NCBI GenBank assembly: GCA_022059125.1
Contig: JAEUWY010000004.1
Location: 1,612,001 to 1,676,000 of the forward strand
Direction of reading: 5' to 3'
DNA length: 64,000 bases
From: Corynespora cassiicola
Lineage: Eukaryota; Ascomycota; Dothideomycetes; Pleosporales; Corynesporascaceae
Shown here: positions 47,048 through 57,791 of the stretch, piece after piece
Position numbering within the stretch: position 1 is the stretch's first letter
Layout of the letters: each line of letters starts with the position of its first letter
Notes under the pieces: generated by a model
Seen by the model: only the letters and a program-made list of their open reading frames with translations
Told to the model about the DNA's origin: nothing
Databases searched by the model: none
Program-made: the position numbers and the translations under genes

Positions 47048-49584
47048 ATGTTTCCCACCACGCCTCCGGCGCCTGACATGTCTCGCCAGAGGCTTCGCCA
47101 AATAGCCTCTTGGATTCGAGATGATCTCGATCCATTCATTGCACGCGAAGGTCCAGACCATCTACGAGCTGACGACGTCCTGTCCCTGCACGAAATCTTC
47201 CAGGCTCTGCGGTCGTCCACGGCAATCTCAGCCTTGGATCTGCGCGCGACTGGCATCCATCGAGCGGTGATGGAAGTGTCTGGAACTGCTACCCGCTGGC
47301 CAGGTCGATTGGCCGACGACTGTGACAGAATCATCACTGTATGGTCAGTGAAATTTGGGCGGCTTGACGCACTGCACCCTTTCATGTACGGCAGAGGCGG
47401 ACGCTTGGAGGGCATTGCTCAAGCAGAAGAAATATCTAAAGCGGTCGGTGATATTGATCAATGTATTTTTCATCCTAATACCTAATCATTAGGCCCTCAT
47501 CAAACGATGGCAGTCCCACTGTCCCGAAAAGCTCGCCCCCAAGCGATCACATCGCCATGGCGATCTGGGATTCTCAGCAGGCTCGTAAGTTCTTGTCCAT
47601 CGCGTTTTCTCGAAAAAGTATAAAATTGTATCTACAGGTGGTGGCTGAATTCTCTGTTTGCTTGTCACGCCGGAATAATCGATCTCGACTCTGTAGATGG
47701 CGGGGTATGCTTTGACAAGCAAGGTGCATATGCGTTACTACTCAAGGAATCTGGAGAGATCGAGGCTCCTAATCCATTCAACTTTACGTATCGGTGCAAA
47801 CCAACCGACAGAGGATGTTTCCGCCTTACAGCTGCCACTCCCAAAAGCAGGGTACCCATTCGAGTACTCCGAAGCCATACGCTGAACAGCGTGTGGGGAC
47901 CGAAAGTCGGAGTGAGATATGAGGGCCTGTGGGTAAAGACTTCCTGTCAGGTGAGCCAGCTGACTGGTTTAGGTACCGAGTGACTGGTTGGACCGTTCGC
48001 CAAGTCAAACCATCAGATATTGTGGGCCTCGAGTTCGCCACTGGGGACATCATGTACGAAATCAAGTTCGAGAGGGTAGATACCAGCTCTGTGGATGGAG
48101 TCTTGAAACATCCCACAGCGAACGAAGCAGACGACTACCTCGAATACAAACGCCTGCGTCGTGTTTACCGCGAGGGCATTCGAAAAGGATCTCCGCCACA
48201 GGCAGTCAAAGCAAAAGCCAAAGCTGCACCACCAATACAGCTGCCACAGGCTGGCCCGTCCACTCTGTCACGAACACCGTCGAAGGTAAACCCACCGAAG
48301 AATAGGACCACAAATTTCAGGAAGCCCCTGGCGATCATCGAACCAACCTCGACCAAAAAGCCGGTATCATTTGACTGGGTAGTGGCTACGCGGGTTCCAA
48401 GTCCCATTTCGGATACTGAAGAACTGTCTGCCACTCCATCTAGAGCCGAGGTAGAACCACCGACACAAGCCACAGTGCGATCTCACCTCGTTCCACGAAA
48501 GTCTGACTCACCTGAAGCTCGCAATCACCAATTGGAGCCCGTGAGTTCTAAGACAAGCAGCAACCATACGGCAGAGACTCGCTGCTCGGATTTCAGAGAG
48601 GTCATACCGTGGGATTATATCCAACCCGAGGATCTGCTCATCACCCCGCAACCTCAACCTCATACAGTGACGCATCATCCATTTGGCCAACGATCGAGAG
48701 AGAGCACACGTCGGGACCGTTCGCAAAGCGGAGTGTGGAGTACTAAATCCACCTCGAGGAACAGCCTGAACCTGGAATCTAAGTTTGGAAAAAAGAAGAG
48801 CGAAGAATTCAAGCGACACCGACTAGACGCAACAGCAACGACACTACATCCGAGCCTGTCTAAGAAAGCCAGCCGACGATCAGTTTTCACACGCAGTCGT
48901 AATCCCTTGGTCAAGCTCTTCGACGGGGCAAAGGACTGCAGCTCGGATGAAGGAGGCCGAAAAAGTTCCAATATGTCAAGATCCAAACAGGACTCCATTA
49001 GCATGAGCCCAGGGACACTCGTAGTTTCACAGGGTGTACAGCCTGTTCTATCGAAAAACGAGAGGGAACTCCACTCTCCAGCTCCTTTCAGACCATTGAG
49101 CCCTCTGAGCCCTTTGACATTCGAAAGACGAGATGCTGTGTGCTTTCCCTATGACTTTACTCCAATCTTCTATACTCCGAAAACTCCATCGATTATGCCC
49201 GTACCGATGGTCAACGATCCTTTTCTCGATACACCTACCAAACCGACCCGATACATTCGAATGGAAGCCTCTCTCGCAGACGACCCATTCATCGATACCC
49301 TAGTGAGGCCGCGGCGCTCGTTTCCTGAATCGCTCAAAGACTTCATTTCGAAACCCAAAGCAGCTGCACCTCTGAGTAGCTCAGCTTCGACACCTGTGTC
49401 TGGATATCGTATGGAAGCGGGTAGGAGTAGCTCGGATTCCCAGGCCGCGTACAGATTGAAGAAAATGGTCAGAGAAGATATTGCTATACCAATCAGAGTC
49501 ATTTTCAAGAATCCGTTCGACGAATCTCGTGGGGGTGAGAGACGCGAAAGCTGTGGCGCAATTGACCCGAATGTTGACGGGTAG
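47048..49584 (+). CDS. SRA/YDG-domain protein with long disordered C-terminal tail
   Basis: Four exons, 47048-47443, 47493-47584, 47638-47928 and 47973-49584, about 796 residues. Introns are 49, 53 and 44 bp; the first uses an uncommon GTCGGT donor. Residues 1-160 are helical with KRWQSHCPEKLAPK. Residues about 165-300 resemble an SRA (SET and RING associated, YDG) domain: CFDKQGAYALLL, then VPIRVLRSHTLNSVW, GPKVGVRYEGLYRVTGW (formed only by the third splice) and an IKFER ending. SRA domains flip out and read 5-methylcytosine or hydroxymethylcytosine in DNA, as in UHRF1. The last 500 residues are Ser/Pro/Thr/Arg-rich and disordered. There is no RING, SET or nuclease domain. A chromatin role is likely by family, but the residues of the base-binding pocket cannot be confirmed by eye. 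Confidence 0.68.
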
Positions 49585-49956
49585 ATTATGTAAAGAGGCA
49601 TGACAGGAGTGAATATTAGCGTCATGGTCTCAGGAATACCCCATCTGTACACTAGTTTGATACTCCTAAGTATTCTATAGTTCTATGGCATGCGTTTACC
49701 CTGTAAAAGCAGGGCGATGGAGCAAAAAATAGACCGATTTTCCCATAACCCACACGTGAATTTGAAGAGTACAGTATATTGGAGCAAACGCGCGCAATCA
49801 ATCAGAAATTGACCGCAGATTTACAGGTGTCATTGAAGCCTACAAACGGGCCACAAATCTATCGAGGTAAGACTAAGTGAGCTTTCCTACAGACTTGTTA
49901 CTTCATTACACTTCCTTGAAAACTTCTCCACACTAAAACCATTGACATCGTCCACC
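49585..49956. other. Intergenic region, 0.37 kb
   Basis: AT-rich spacer between the SRA gene and the small Cys-rich gene; promoter of the latter. I see no gene. Confidence 0.5.
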
Positions 49957-50239
49957 ATGATCGAGTTTTCAATTATCCTCACCTTCTTTGCTCTCATGGC
50001 CAATGCCATTGCGGCTCCGGGAAAATTACACGTCAAGCGCACCAGTGCCCCCGAGGCTCAGCTCATGGGCATACTGCGACTATTGTTACGAGAACTACAA
50101 AGCCTGCCTTCCTGTATGTGATGGAGCTATTCATGCTGAGCATGGGCCTTGCTAACAAATTTAGGGATGCTTCGATCGCTTTGGTATCCTCAGACCCTCG
50201 TGCGCGAAGGATTGCTGTGAGAGGATTGCGGCTAGTTGA
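49957..50239 (+). pseudogene. Small Cys-rich secreted-protein gene with apparent frameshift
   Basis: The ATG at 49957 begins a convincing signal peptide (IEFSIILTFFALMANAIAA), followed by VKR at about residue 28, a Kex2-type cleavage site. In this frame the chain then runs to a stop at 50119 without cysteines. In the next frame, from about 50072, there is a dense Cys pattern (YCDYCYENYKACLP), a 51-bp intron 50114-50164 with a perfect TGCTAAC branch site, and a second exon with GCF, SCAKDCC and a stop at 50237-50239. The two halves look like one secreted Cys-rich gene broken by a one-base shift between about 50040 and 50072. A real inactivation, a read or assembly error near the C5 or G3 runs, and an unusual splice are all possible. 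No family is recognised. Confidence 0.45.
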
Positions 50240-52037
50240 AAAGAGTGCGCCCTAGGATGCTAGAAGGCACGTTACATTGCCGAGACAAGGCTTTTGGACG
50301 ATTTTTGAAGCATTTGACAAGGCTTCTCGGATGGGTTCGATATCTGGATCGATGGGATAATGGCAGGATAACTGAGGGACGTCTTTATCAAGGCCTTGCA
50401 AGTCCTTCGAGACGTAGTACAAGAAGTTGCTCTCAATTCACCCACACTTCACACTACCAGATATCAATTTACCTGATAGTGATGTCGAGGATGATGAAAG
50501 AAAATCCAACAGTGCCCTGCCCACACTGAAATCGCACCCGCCTGCCCCAGACCGTCCATCAACAATCGAGTGCCACCTACTGCATCGTGCCCCATCGCGT
50601 GCCGTGCGTAACCAGCACACAACACACCTATCCCCTTCCCGAACCCCCCCCCACGTCAACCATTCCAGAACCAACCCAATGCGAACCTGACATATCGATC
50701 GATGCTGTGTTCTAGAAGTTGGTCCAGCGCCCCGTGCACATTATACCTGCTACAACCCCGCCTCTTTGTCCAACGTCCAGTTCTCGGACCCCTCGCTGCA
50801 CCCTCGCAAGCCACCTTTTTTTTCACTAGGGAAATATTTTTCCTTGTCAAGACCATGTAGAATAACATAGGTGTCGGGTTCGGGTTCTCATTGATCCGCG
50901 GAATTGTGTAAATGGGAGGAGCGAACGGCTCGGTACGGGGTGTAAGGTTTGTTTTATCCAAGAGGCCGGAGGTGCATCCGTCCGTGTAGATCCATCGGGA
51001 GTTTCCCAATGGTGGAGTGGGGCGGTGGTGGCGCTTTTTTTTGGGAGAGAGGGAGAGGAGGGAAAAGGCGATCGGGGCGGTCTTCCCTAGGCAGAAGTTA
51101 AATGAAAATGGAGGGATGCTCGGTGGAAAGCCGAGGTTTGGGGCATTTCGGGTCAATCTGGGAGGCGGCTTCCGGGTCCAGGTCGATGCCGATGCAATTA
51201 TGTAGCGAGAAGTCTCTAGGATGGGTCTGGGATGTTGATGCGCAGGGGTTTCCTAAGGTCTTCTCATGGTGAGAAAAACACGGATTACTCAATTGATACG
51301 ACAGCTACCGATATCAAATGTATATAATTGTTGAAGGAGGGCATTTCCCCGACCAGCAGGAGCAATTGAAAACGACCGCTAAAAAGTACTCAAGGAATCA
51401 AAATGGTATCTCATGCAATAAGTAGCCTCCCGCCGCCTTCCGCTGACCTCAAAACGCCAATTCACCAACTCCAACCTTCAGAAGACCGCGTGCCTGCAGC
51501 ACAAACGAAAAATGACGACTAAGAGAAATTTGAAGAAAATACGTGGCAACTCTTGCATGTAAGTCTTCGAAAAAAGAAATTTGATACCGGCCTGCGCCCT
51601 TCCGCGATGCATCCATGACATGTAGGTGTGTGGGTGTATGTGTAAGTGTGGGTGTAGACACACTACCTCGGGACAAAAAAAAGTAAAAGGCGCAAATGCG
51701 ACATGGGGAAACCAAACCTAAAACCGACCCCGGTGCTGTTGGAATATGTAGCGTCCAACGCGCATGCAGTAAGGCTAAACGTTTAAAGAAAAGAGAAAAA
51801 GAGATAAAGACACATGAGTAGATGCTGCATCGTGACGACGTGACTAGGGAGATGTGACAGTGTCTTCATGCAGGAGGGTCCAAAAACAGCAGTGGAACGA
51901 CCCCGTGCTCGACACCTGAAACGCCCACGCCACGAAAAATGGAGATATGGAACCCAAATGGACTCCCCGGAGTACGTGTCTTGTGAAATCGGAATCGAGT
52001 ACGTATGCCTGGTCTTTGGAGGCTGGAAATGTGTGGC
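50240..52037. other. Intergenic region, 1.8 kb
   Basis: Tail-to-tail between the small Cys-rich gene and the minus-strand rhodopsin-like gene. ORFs are short and on both strands. I see no gene. Confidence 0.5.
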
Positions 52038-53619
52038 TCAGCCCTGGCCTTTTTCGAGATCGCTGGCATGGGGTGGTAATGGAGGTAGTGGTCGGTCGAA
52101 CACGATGGCTCTATCCCGCGCCGACAATGCATTCCCAGCGGCTGGTGAACTCCATCTATTCAGCTGGCTTATCGGAGCTGGTTGGGGTGGAATCCATGTG
52201 GAACGGGTTTGAGGTGCTACCCGCCTTTCCAGGTCGAAGCTCCCCTCCTGATGGGCCGGCCATGGGCCATCTGCTCCCCACCTCCTAGGCAATATCAAAT
52301 CAGAGCTCTCTCCTCTACGCACATCTGATTTCATTTCAATAGCTGGCTCTTCCTTGTTGACTGGTTGGCCTGCGTTCAAGTTCGACGTGCCGTCACTGCT
52401 CATAATTACGCTCTTTTGATTGGCAGAGTTTTCGTTCGACCGGAAAGAACGTGAGAGTCGCTTTACGGAAAAGGAACTGAAGGAACTGCCCGTCTTGATG
52501 GATCGGGCTCGAACAAGGGCAATTTTCAGGAGCGGGCGCAAAGTTGCCAGGCAACCAGCGATTATTCCTGCACCTGGCTCGATAGTGGACCAAATGGCGA
52601 CATTCACTGCATTCCCTGTCATGGTATTAGATGTGGCACCCAGCGGGATCTTGTACACATACAGAAGAAGTCATTGATCTCCGTTAGGCCGTCGACATAT
52701 TGAAATCGAATGATGGAACACACGCAACCACTGTGAAGGGTGAGCAGGAGGAGCGATTGAGGAGGAGAGTACTTACAGTGCAGCCAGAGAGAGAATGATG
52801 CCGACCGAGACCTTGGCACGCGTGTCCATGCTAGCATTCCACAACAGAAAGATGGGGAGGATGGCAAAGAAGAAGTCGGTGAGTGTGGTGAAGCTCGCCT
52901 GTTGATATGCAAAGAAGCGATCGAGGACTCTGGGGGTGCACTCTTCCGCTATCTGCTTGTATACGTATATGTCGAGGTTTGATCCACATCGGAAGAGTAC
53001 GTAGAAAAATGCTGCTATGGAGGAGATTATGTTGACGCCGACGGTCACATAGATGAAGACAACCTGCCAATGCTTCACGACGATGCGCATGAAGAAGACT
53101 TGGCACAGTCAGTACAAGGAGAGCAAATGACTTCGGGGTCAAGTCCGTATTTTTTTTTTTTCAAAAAGCGTTTACTTACTTCCAAGAGAAATCTTCAATA
53201 TCATTATGGTCATGAGATAGGTTGCTTGCCCGACGATGACCCACTGCACATGTGTCAATGGCGCTCAGCACAAAGGAACAGGAAGACAGACTCTCGCAAG
53301 CAGCACCAACTGGGATAAGTCAGTGACGTGGGTTCCTCCACCATGTTCTTCGATGAACAGCATTGCGGAGCAATACACGGTAAAAATCATCTACGGCGTG
53401 TACAGTCAGCTAAGATCAGATGCAAATGGAGAGGGCAGTGTTTGTGCGTACTCCGGCGAGTATCATGGCCGAATCGTCCCAGCCAAAGTTGGAGATGACA
53501 AACGTGCGGGTCCATATCCTCAGCAAGATGAAGAACCACGAGAGTACCAGGAAAGCAATGGCAACCCTCCGTTTGTCTTCTGCACGGGCTGAGGTGATGC
53601 CTTGGGCGTGTTCGGCCAT
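52038..53619 (-). CDS. Fungal rhodopsin-like integral membrane protein (PTH11-related type)
   Basis: Six minus-strand exons, 53619-53452, 53390-53292, 53243-53180, 53098-52777, 52730-52663 and 52615-52038, about 432 residues, with introns of 46-81 bp. Every join keeps the frame and restores family text (SLG^IFFMRIVVKHW, NDFF^WNAVNVAIW). The family (Pfam fungal rhodopsin domain) is recognised from RRVAIAFLVLSWFFILLRIW, the first transmembrane segment, NFGWDD at its end, and the final-helix block VAIWSTIEPGAGIIAGCLAT. Six or seven transmembrane helices are visible. The last 130 residues are cytosolic, Ser/Pro-rich and disordered. There is no CFEM domain. Related proteins include PTH11-type receptors, but most members have no known ligand or signalling role. 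One donor (GTCTGT, intron 53244-53291) is weak. Confidence 0.82.
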
Positions 53620-55075
53620 GGCGCCTGAGGCTATGGAGGAGTTGGCGAGAGGTGGGTGGCGGTTCTGTGCATTGGAGGCGAGACCCCAGGAAGGCGGGTG
53701 CAGAGTGTTGAAGAATGAAGATCAACTGGTTAATTAGAGCAACGGCAGCAAGCCCAGCGGGTGGCTGACGGGCTGCGGGAGGCCTCGACAAGATATACCG
53801 TGGTTCGACAGCGAGTCTTCCAGGCGGAACGGTAGGACACGGCCAGAACGAAACCAATAGTGGGCCATGCCAGCAGTCGGCGATGTTTCTTTTTCTTCGT
53901 GCTACTACATGTGGTTTCGCCTTGCTGAGGGGAAAGATCGCTTCCAGATTAGGAGGATGCGTGGGCACGGCATGGGCAGGCTAGGATGGTTGAATTGCAG
54001 GAATCGGCCGACGGGTGCTAGGCTAGCCGCATGTGCGCGTTTCGGGGCGCGGCGATGGCGGCATGGTGGACAATGGTGGGTGCTGGAGCGTGATGGAGGG
54101 TGATGGGCCAGAGAAAGAGGACTGGCGGCGCTCCAGGGCCTACCATTTGGCCAGGGGGTCGCCGTGGGCGATGGACATGGGTGCGAGTAAGCGGCGCGTC
54201 GTGTGAACTCAATGGTAGCCTCCGCCCGGGCCTATGAGCACCGGTTGGACATTTGAAGTCTGTCAAAAGCGATAAGATTCAACAAAGCTAATTTATCCTT
54301 TGCGCTGAGCCTTGACTGTATCGGCGGCCGTTATGAAGGGTGAACAGTGGAGCGAACGGGTCAGGTGCGGTGCAGGCGCTGCCGTTCACGGGCGGCTTGG
54401 TCGCGAGCCAGCGTCAACGAGCGCTGGAGAGAGCGAGGGGGAGCAACACGGCGGGCGGCACGCGCCGCGAACCATGCAGGTGCGAATGCTCCGCCCGCTC
54501 GGGCATTTTGCTTTTGAAGCTGCCAATTGACTTTGCGAGAGAGAAGTATCCAGCCTCGCAGAAGGCGCAGGACGAGGGCGGGTTGGCCCAGAGCGCTCAG
54601 CACCTCCAGGTTTGACGTCTCGACGTCCAAAGTTTTGACGGGCCCGCACTACTCGAAACCTTTACCAACCTCGTCGTAACCACTCGTCCTATTTGCCCCC
54701 GCCGCCTTTGACGGTTCCGACTACAGCCGCCTGACACAGAACTCGGGCGCCCGGATTCCCAGGACGCGAACGATTCATTGCGAATCTGCTGCGAGTAATT
54801 CCTGCTCGGCCACGACCGGCCGCCGCTGCCTCGAGCAGCCACCAGCACCCACCATTAATCGCCGCCCTCTCTGCCATCCTCCGCCCTCTCTCGCCAGCTC
54901 ACACCTGCGCACGCCCCATTGTGCACCGTCCGCGACCCTGGCTGGCGAGCTACTCACCGGCTCCATATCCCGTGTTCCTGGCCTGTCGTCGGCCAGGCGC
55001 CCCCTCGACGTCGATCCCGTGATCGCATAAACATCACCCCCACACCTGCACCCTGACCACCGCGGGAAACCTGCC
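53620..55075. other. Divergent intergenic region, 1.5 kb
   Basis: Shared 5' region of the rhodopsin-like gene (minus) and DOC1 (plus). GC-rich with no recognisable gene. Confidence 0.5.
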
Positions 55076-56732
55076 ATGCCACCCTCGTTGCGGAGACGAG
55101 CGCAGCCTCAGCCACCAGCCGAGGACCCCTTCTCTGACAGCGATGGGGGCCTTCCCGAGGAGCAGGGCTTTGACGACGACGACGACGGCGACATCCTGGA
55201 CGACGACATGCACGCCATGGATGCAGAAGAAGACGACGACGACCTAGAAGACCTAGAGCCCGCCAGTAAGTCTTGCGTCTCTCTGCATCCTATCCGGTTC
55301 CCCATACACTTCTCCTCGGTCCACGGTGCGGGGCTGGTCCTCTGCCATTGCCCGCACCGGATTCCGTCTGCATCTTGATATCATGTCCCAGCCGCCAGCC
55401 CCAGAGCTGCCTTCATGGCTCTGAACCTTAACCCTTGGGGCCATGGCCCATGGCCTCACGGCAGCGTTCCCGCCCCGCGCCTGCCTGAGCGCTTGCCGCC
55501 AGCACGTGTCTCCGTTTCACCACGCCCTGACACCCGTGCATTCCCTTGCCATGCCCATTTACCCTCAACATGCTCTGTATCCATTCCCTGTTCTGTCCTG
55601 GCGTGCCAAACGGCGAACCTTCGTCAGGGTCGAGTGTTCGCATCAGGTCCTCGGATCCTCAGCCAGCAACGCCACTTACCGTCCCTTGATTCAGCCACTC
55701 AAGCATGTCTCAGTGACAGCATGACGGCGATCAGCTTGCTAACGACTCCCAGCCTCACCGACCCACCTCAACACTGCACCACCCCCGCATCTCCGCGAAA
55801 TCAGCACCTTGGCCTCGTGGACCGTCTCATCTAGCAAGCCGGGCTGTTCAGTCCCGCAGCTCCGTTCTCCATCCACGTCCCTTTTTTGGCAATCTGACGG
55901 ACCCCAGCCCCATTACCTAAATATACATTTCTTTAAACTGGTCCGGATTGTAGGCCTCCGCTTGTACCTCGACTTTGACCTGGACGAGAGCTATACGCCC
56001 ACGCGCATCATCTTCCTAGCGGGCAGCGGGAACAACGACCTTGTAGAATGGGGTGAGATGAAGCTAGAGCAGCCGCGCGGCTGGGTATGGGCCGACTTCT
56101 CAGGCGTTGGCGAACCCGACAGCGACGACTCGGAAGACTCAGAGTCGGAATCGGAATCAGAAGAAGAGCTGGAAGGAGACGGCACCCACATCCCCCACCA
56201 CGCAAACCGGCACCACCCCCACCATGACGACGCCTCCGACTTTGAAAACACCATGCCGGGCCCCTCGACCGGGGCTGGAGCTATACAGACGCCTCTACTG
56301 CGCCACGCCATGGACCCCATGCAGGTCGACACGTCCTTTACGACCCCAAACGACACGCCCACGCTCTCGCGCCCCACGCCCCGCCTCCCCTTTGCCTCGC
56401 TCTCGGCCAATGCGCCGCCTGCCTCGTCATCTCCGCAGCCGCGCTCTCGCCGTGCGAAGAAGCCAAGGATGCCCGTCCTCCGCGCTCACCTTGTGCAAAT
56501 CAAGATCCTGGAGAACCACCAGAACGGCAAGGACACGCACCTCCGCGGCCTGCAGGTCTTTGCAAAGGACAACGAGCGGGACAAGGCGCCCAAGGTGAAG
56601 GCGTTTTTGGGGAGCGAGGGGAAGGCCAAGGCAGAGGGGAGGAAGAGGAGGGGACGGGGGGACGATGGGTTGGATTTTGGGTTGGGGAGGATGAAGAGGG
56701 CGGAGTGGGATGGGGAGGGGATGATTCGTTGA
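55076..56732 (+). CDS. DOC1: Anaphase-promoting complex subunit Doc1/Apc10
   Basis: Two exons, 55076-55265 and 55753-56732, total about 389 residues. The 487-bp intron is long for this window but ends at a strong branch and acceptor (TGCTAAC then CCCAG). The first exon is very acidic (DDDDDGD, EEDDDD). The DOC domain begins in exon 2 with LREISTLASWTVSSSKPGC and continues with QSDGPQPHYLNIHFFKLV and ESYTPTRIIFLAGSG, then closes with QIKILENHQNGKDTHLRG. Doc1 helps the APC/C ubiquitin ligase bind D-box substrates and processive ubiquitination follows. Between the sandwich strands, residues about 165-290 are an acidic, His/Pro/Ser-rich disordered insertion not found in the compact 185-residue human APC10. 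A small extra exon inside the long intron cannot be excluded. Confidence 0.9.
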
Positions 56733-57791
56733 TTTGGAGTGGGGGAGATGTCTTGCTTCCAGATCGGGGAATCTTCTTCGTTGATTTTGGAACTGGGAGG
56801 GAATTTCTTACTTGCAGATCGGCGAATCTTCTTCGTTTGGAGGGATTTGCGTCTCTGTGCGTGATATCTCTTGCAGACGGCGACCAAAAGAGACATGGAC
56901 GAGAGAGAAGAAAAAGTCATCCCGAACGAGGCTCGGATGAACCACCCGGATGGTCCGACAGACTCAGGACCCGAGTATGGCTGTCAGTGTCACGCACCTG
57001 CAGATCAATACCAACGGGCCTTTCTTAGCTTCGGGCATGCAGTTGCATTCAAATCCACTAGAAAATAATGTCAAATTGAAAAGAGAAAAAAAATAGAGAT
57101 CAGCATTGCCTCCCCAGACCCCGTTCTTAGTCTATTACATGACGACGTAGGATCCTACTCTTCAGTTTAAGCAGCCCAGTGCCCCCCTCCAAAAACCCAC
57201 TCATTCACCTTTTGCGGCCATAAACCTCGTTTCGCCGCCTGCCTTGATCCTTTTATCATCCATCCATCCATCCACCAATAACCAGATATTAGCAAAGTGG
57301 GAAGAAAGCAGAAAGGAAGAAAAAAAAAAGGTCGAAAAAAAAACTCTAGTCTAATTGATCCCCTATGCAGCGCCTACGCTATGCATATGAATGCCGTGAT
57401 GTATGTATACACGAGGAAAAAAAGAGGAACCTTCTCATGCTTTTGCCGGGGTAGAGCCAAAAAGTGCAACGAGCATCCAAAGAAAAAAAAAACTGAAAAT
57501 CTTTTTTTGTTTAATAAAAGGTGAGGGGTTTGTAACAATTGGAGGCTCAGCTAAAAGTGGCCTTAACCTTGTGGTAGAGCAGCCCCGCGGCCGACTTTCC
57601 TTGTATGTCGTCTTCTTGACTCGCTTTTGTACTCTTCTTCTGCTCCTGCATCGAACCTGAATCATGGCTCCAACCCCCTTTGTGATTACTCTTCTCCGGC
57701 TTCTCCGGTATCTTCGGGTATTTGACTTTTTGTGGTCCCGCAAGCCTCCTTCTCCCCTGGTGCGCATCAATCCCTGCGCAGTCGAAACTTT
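56733..57791. other. Tail-to-tail intergenic region, 1.06 kb
   Basis: It lies between the ends of DOC1 and the minus-strand ELO gene. It holds a diverged tandem duplication (56752-56791 and 56807-56842) and A-rich runs near 57320-57340 and 57480-57495. No gene seen. Confidence 0.5.
56752..56842. repeat. Diverged direct repeat after the DOC1 stop codon
   Basis: Two copies sharing AGATCGGSGAATCTTCTTCG, 55 bp apart, lie just after the stop codon, probably in the 3' untranslated region. Confidence 0.7.
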
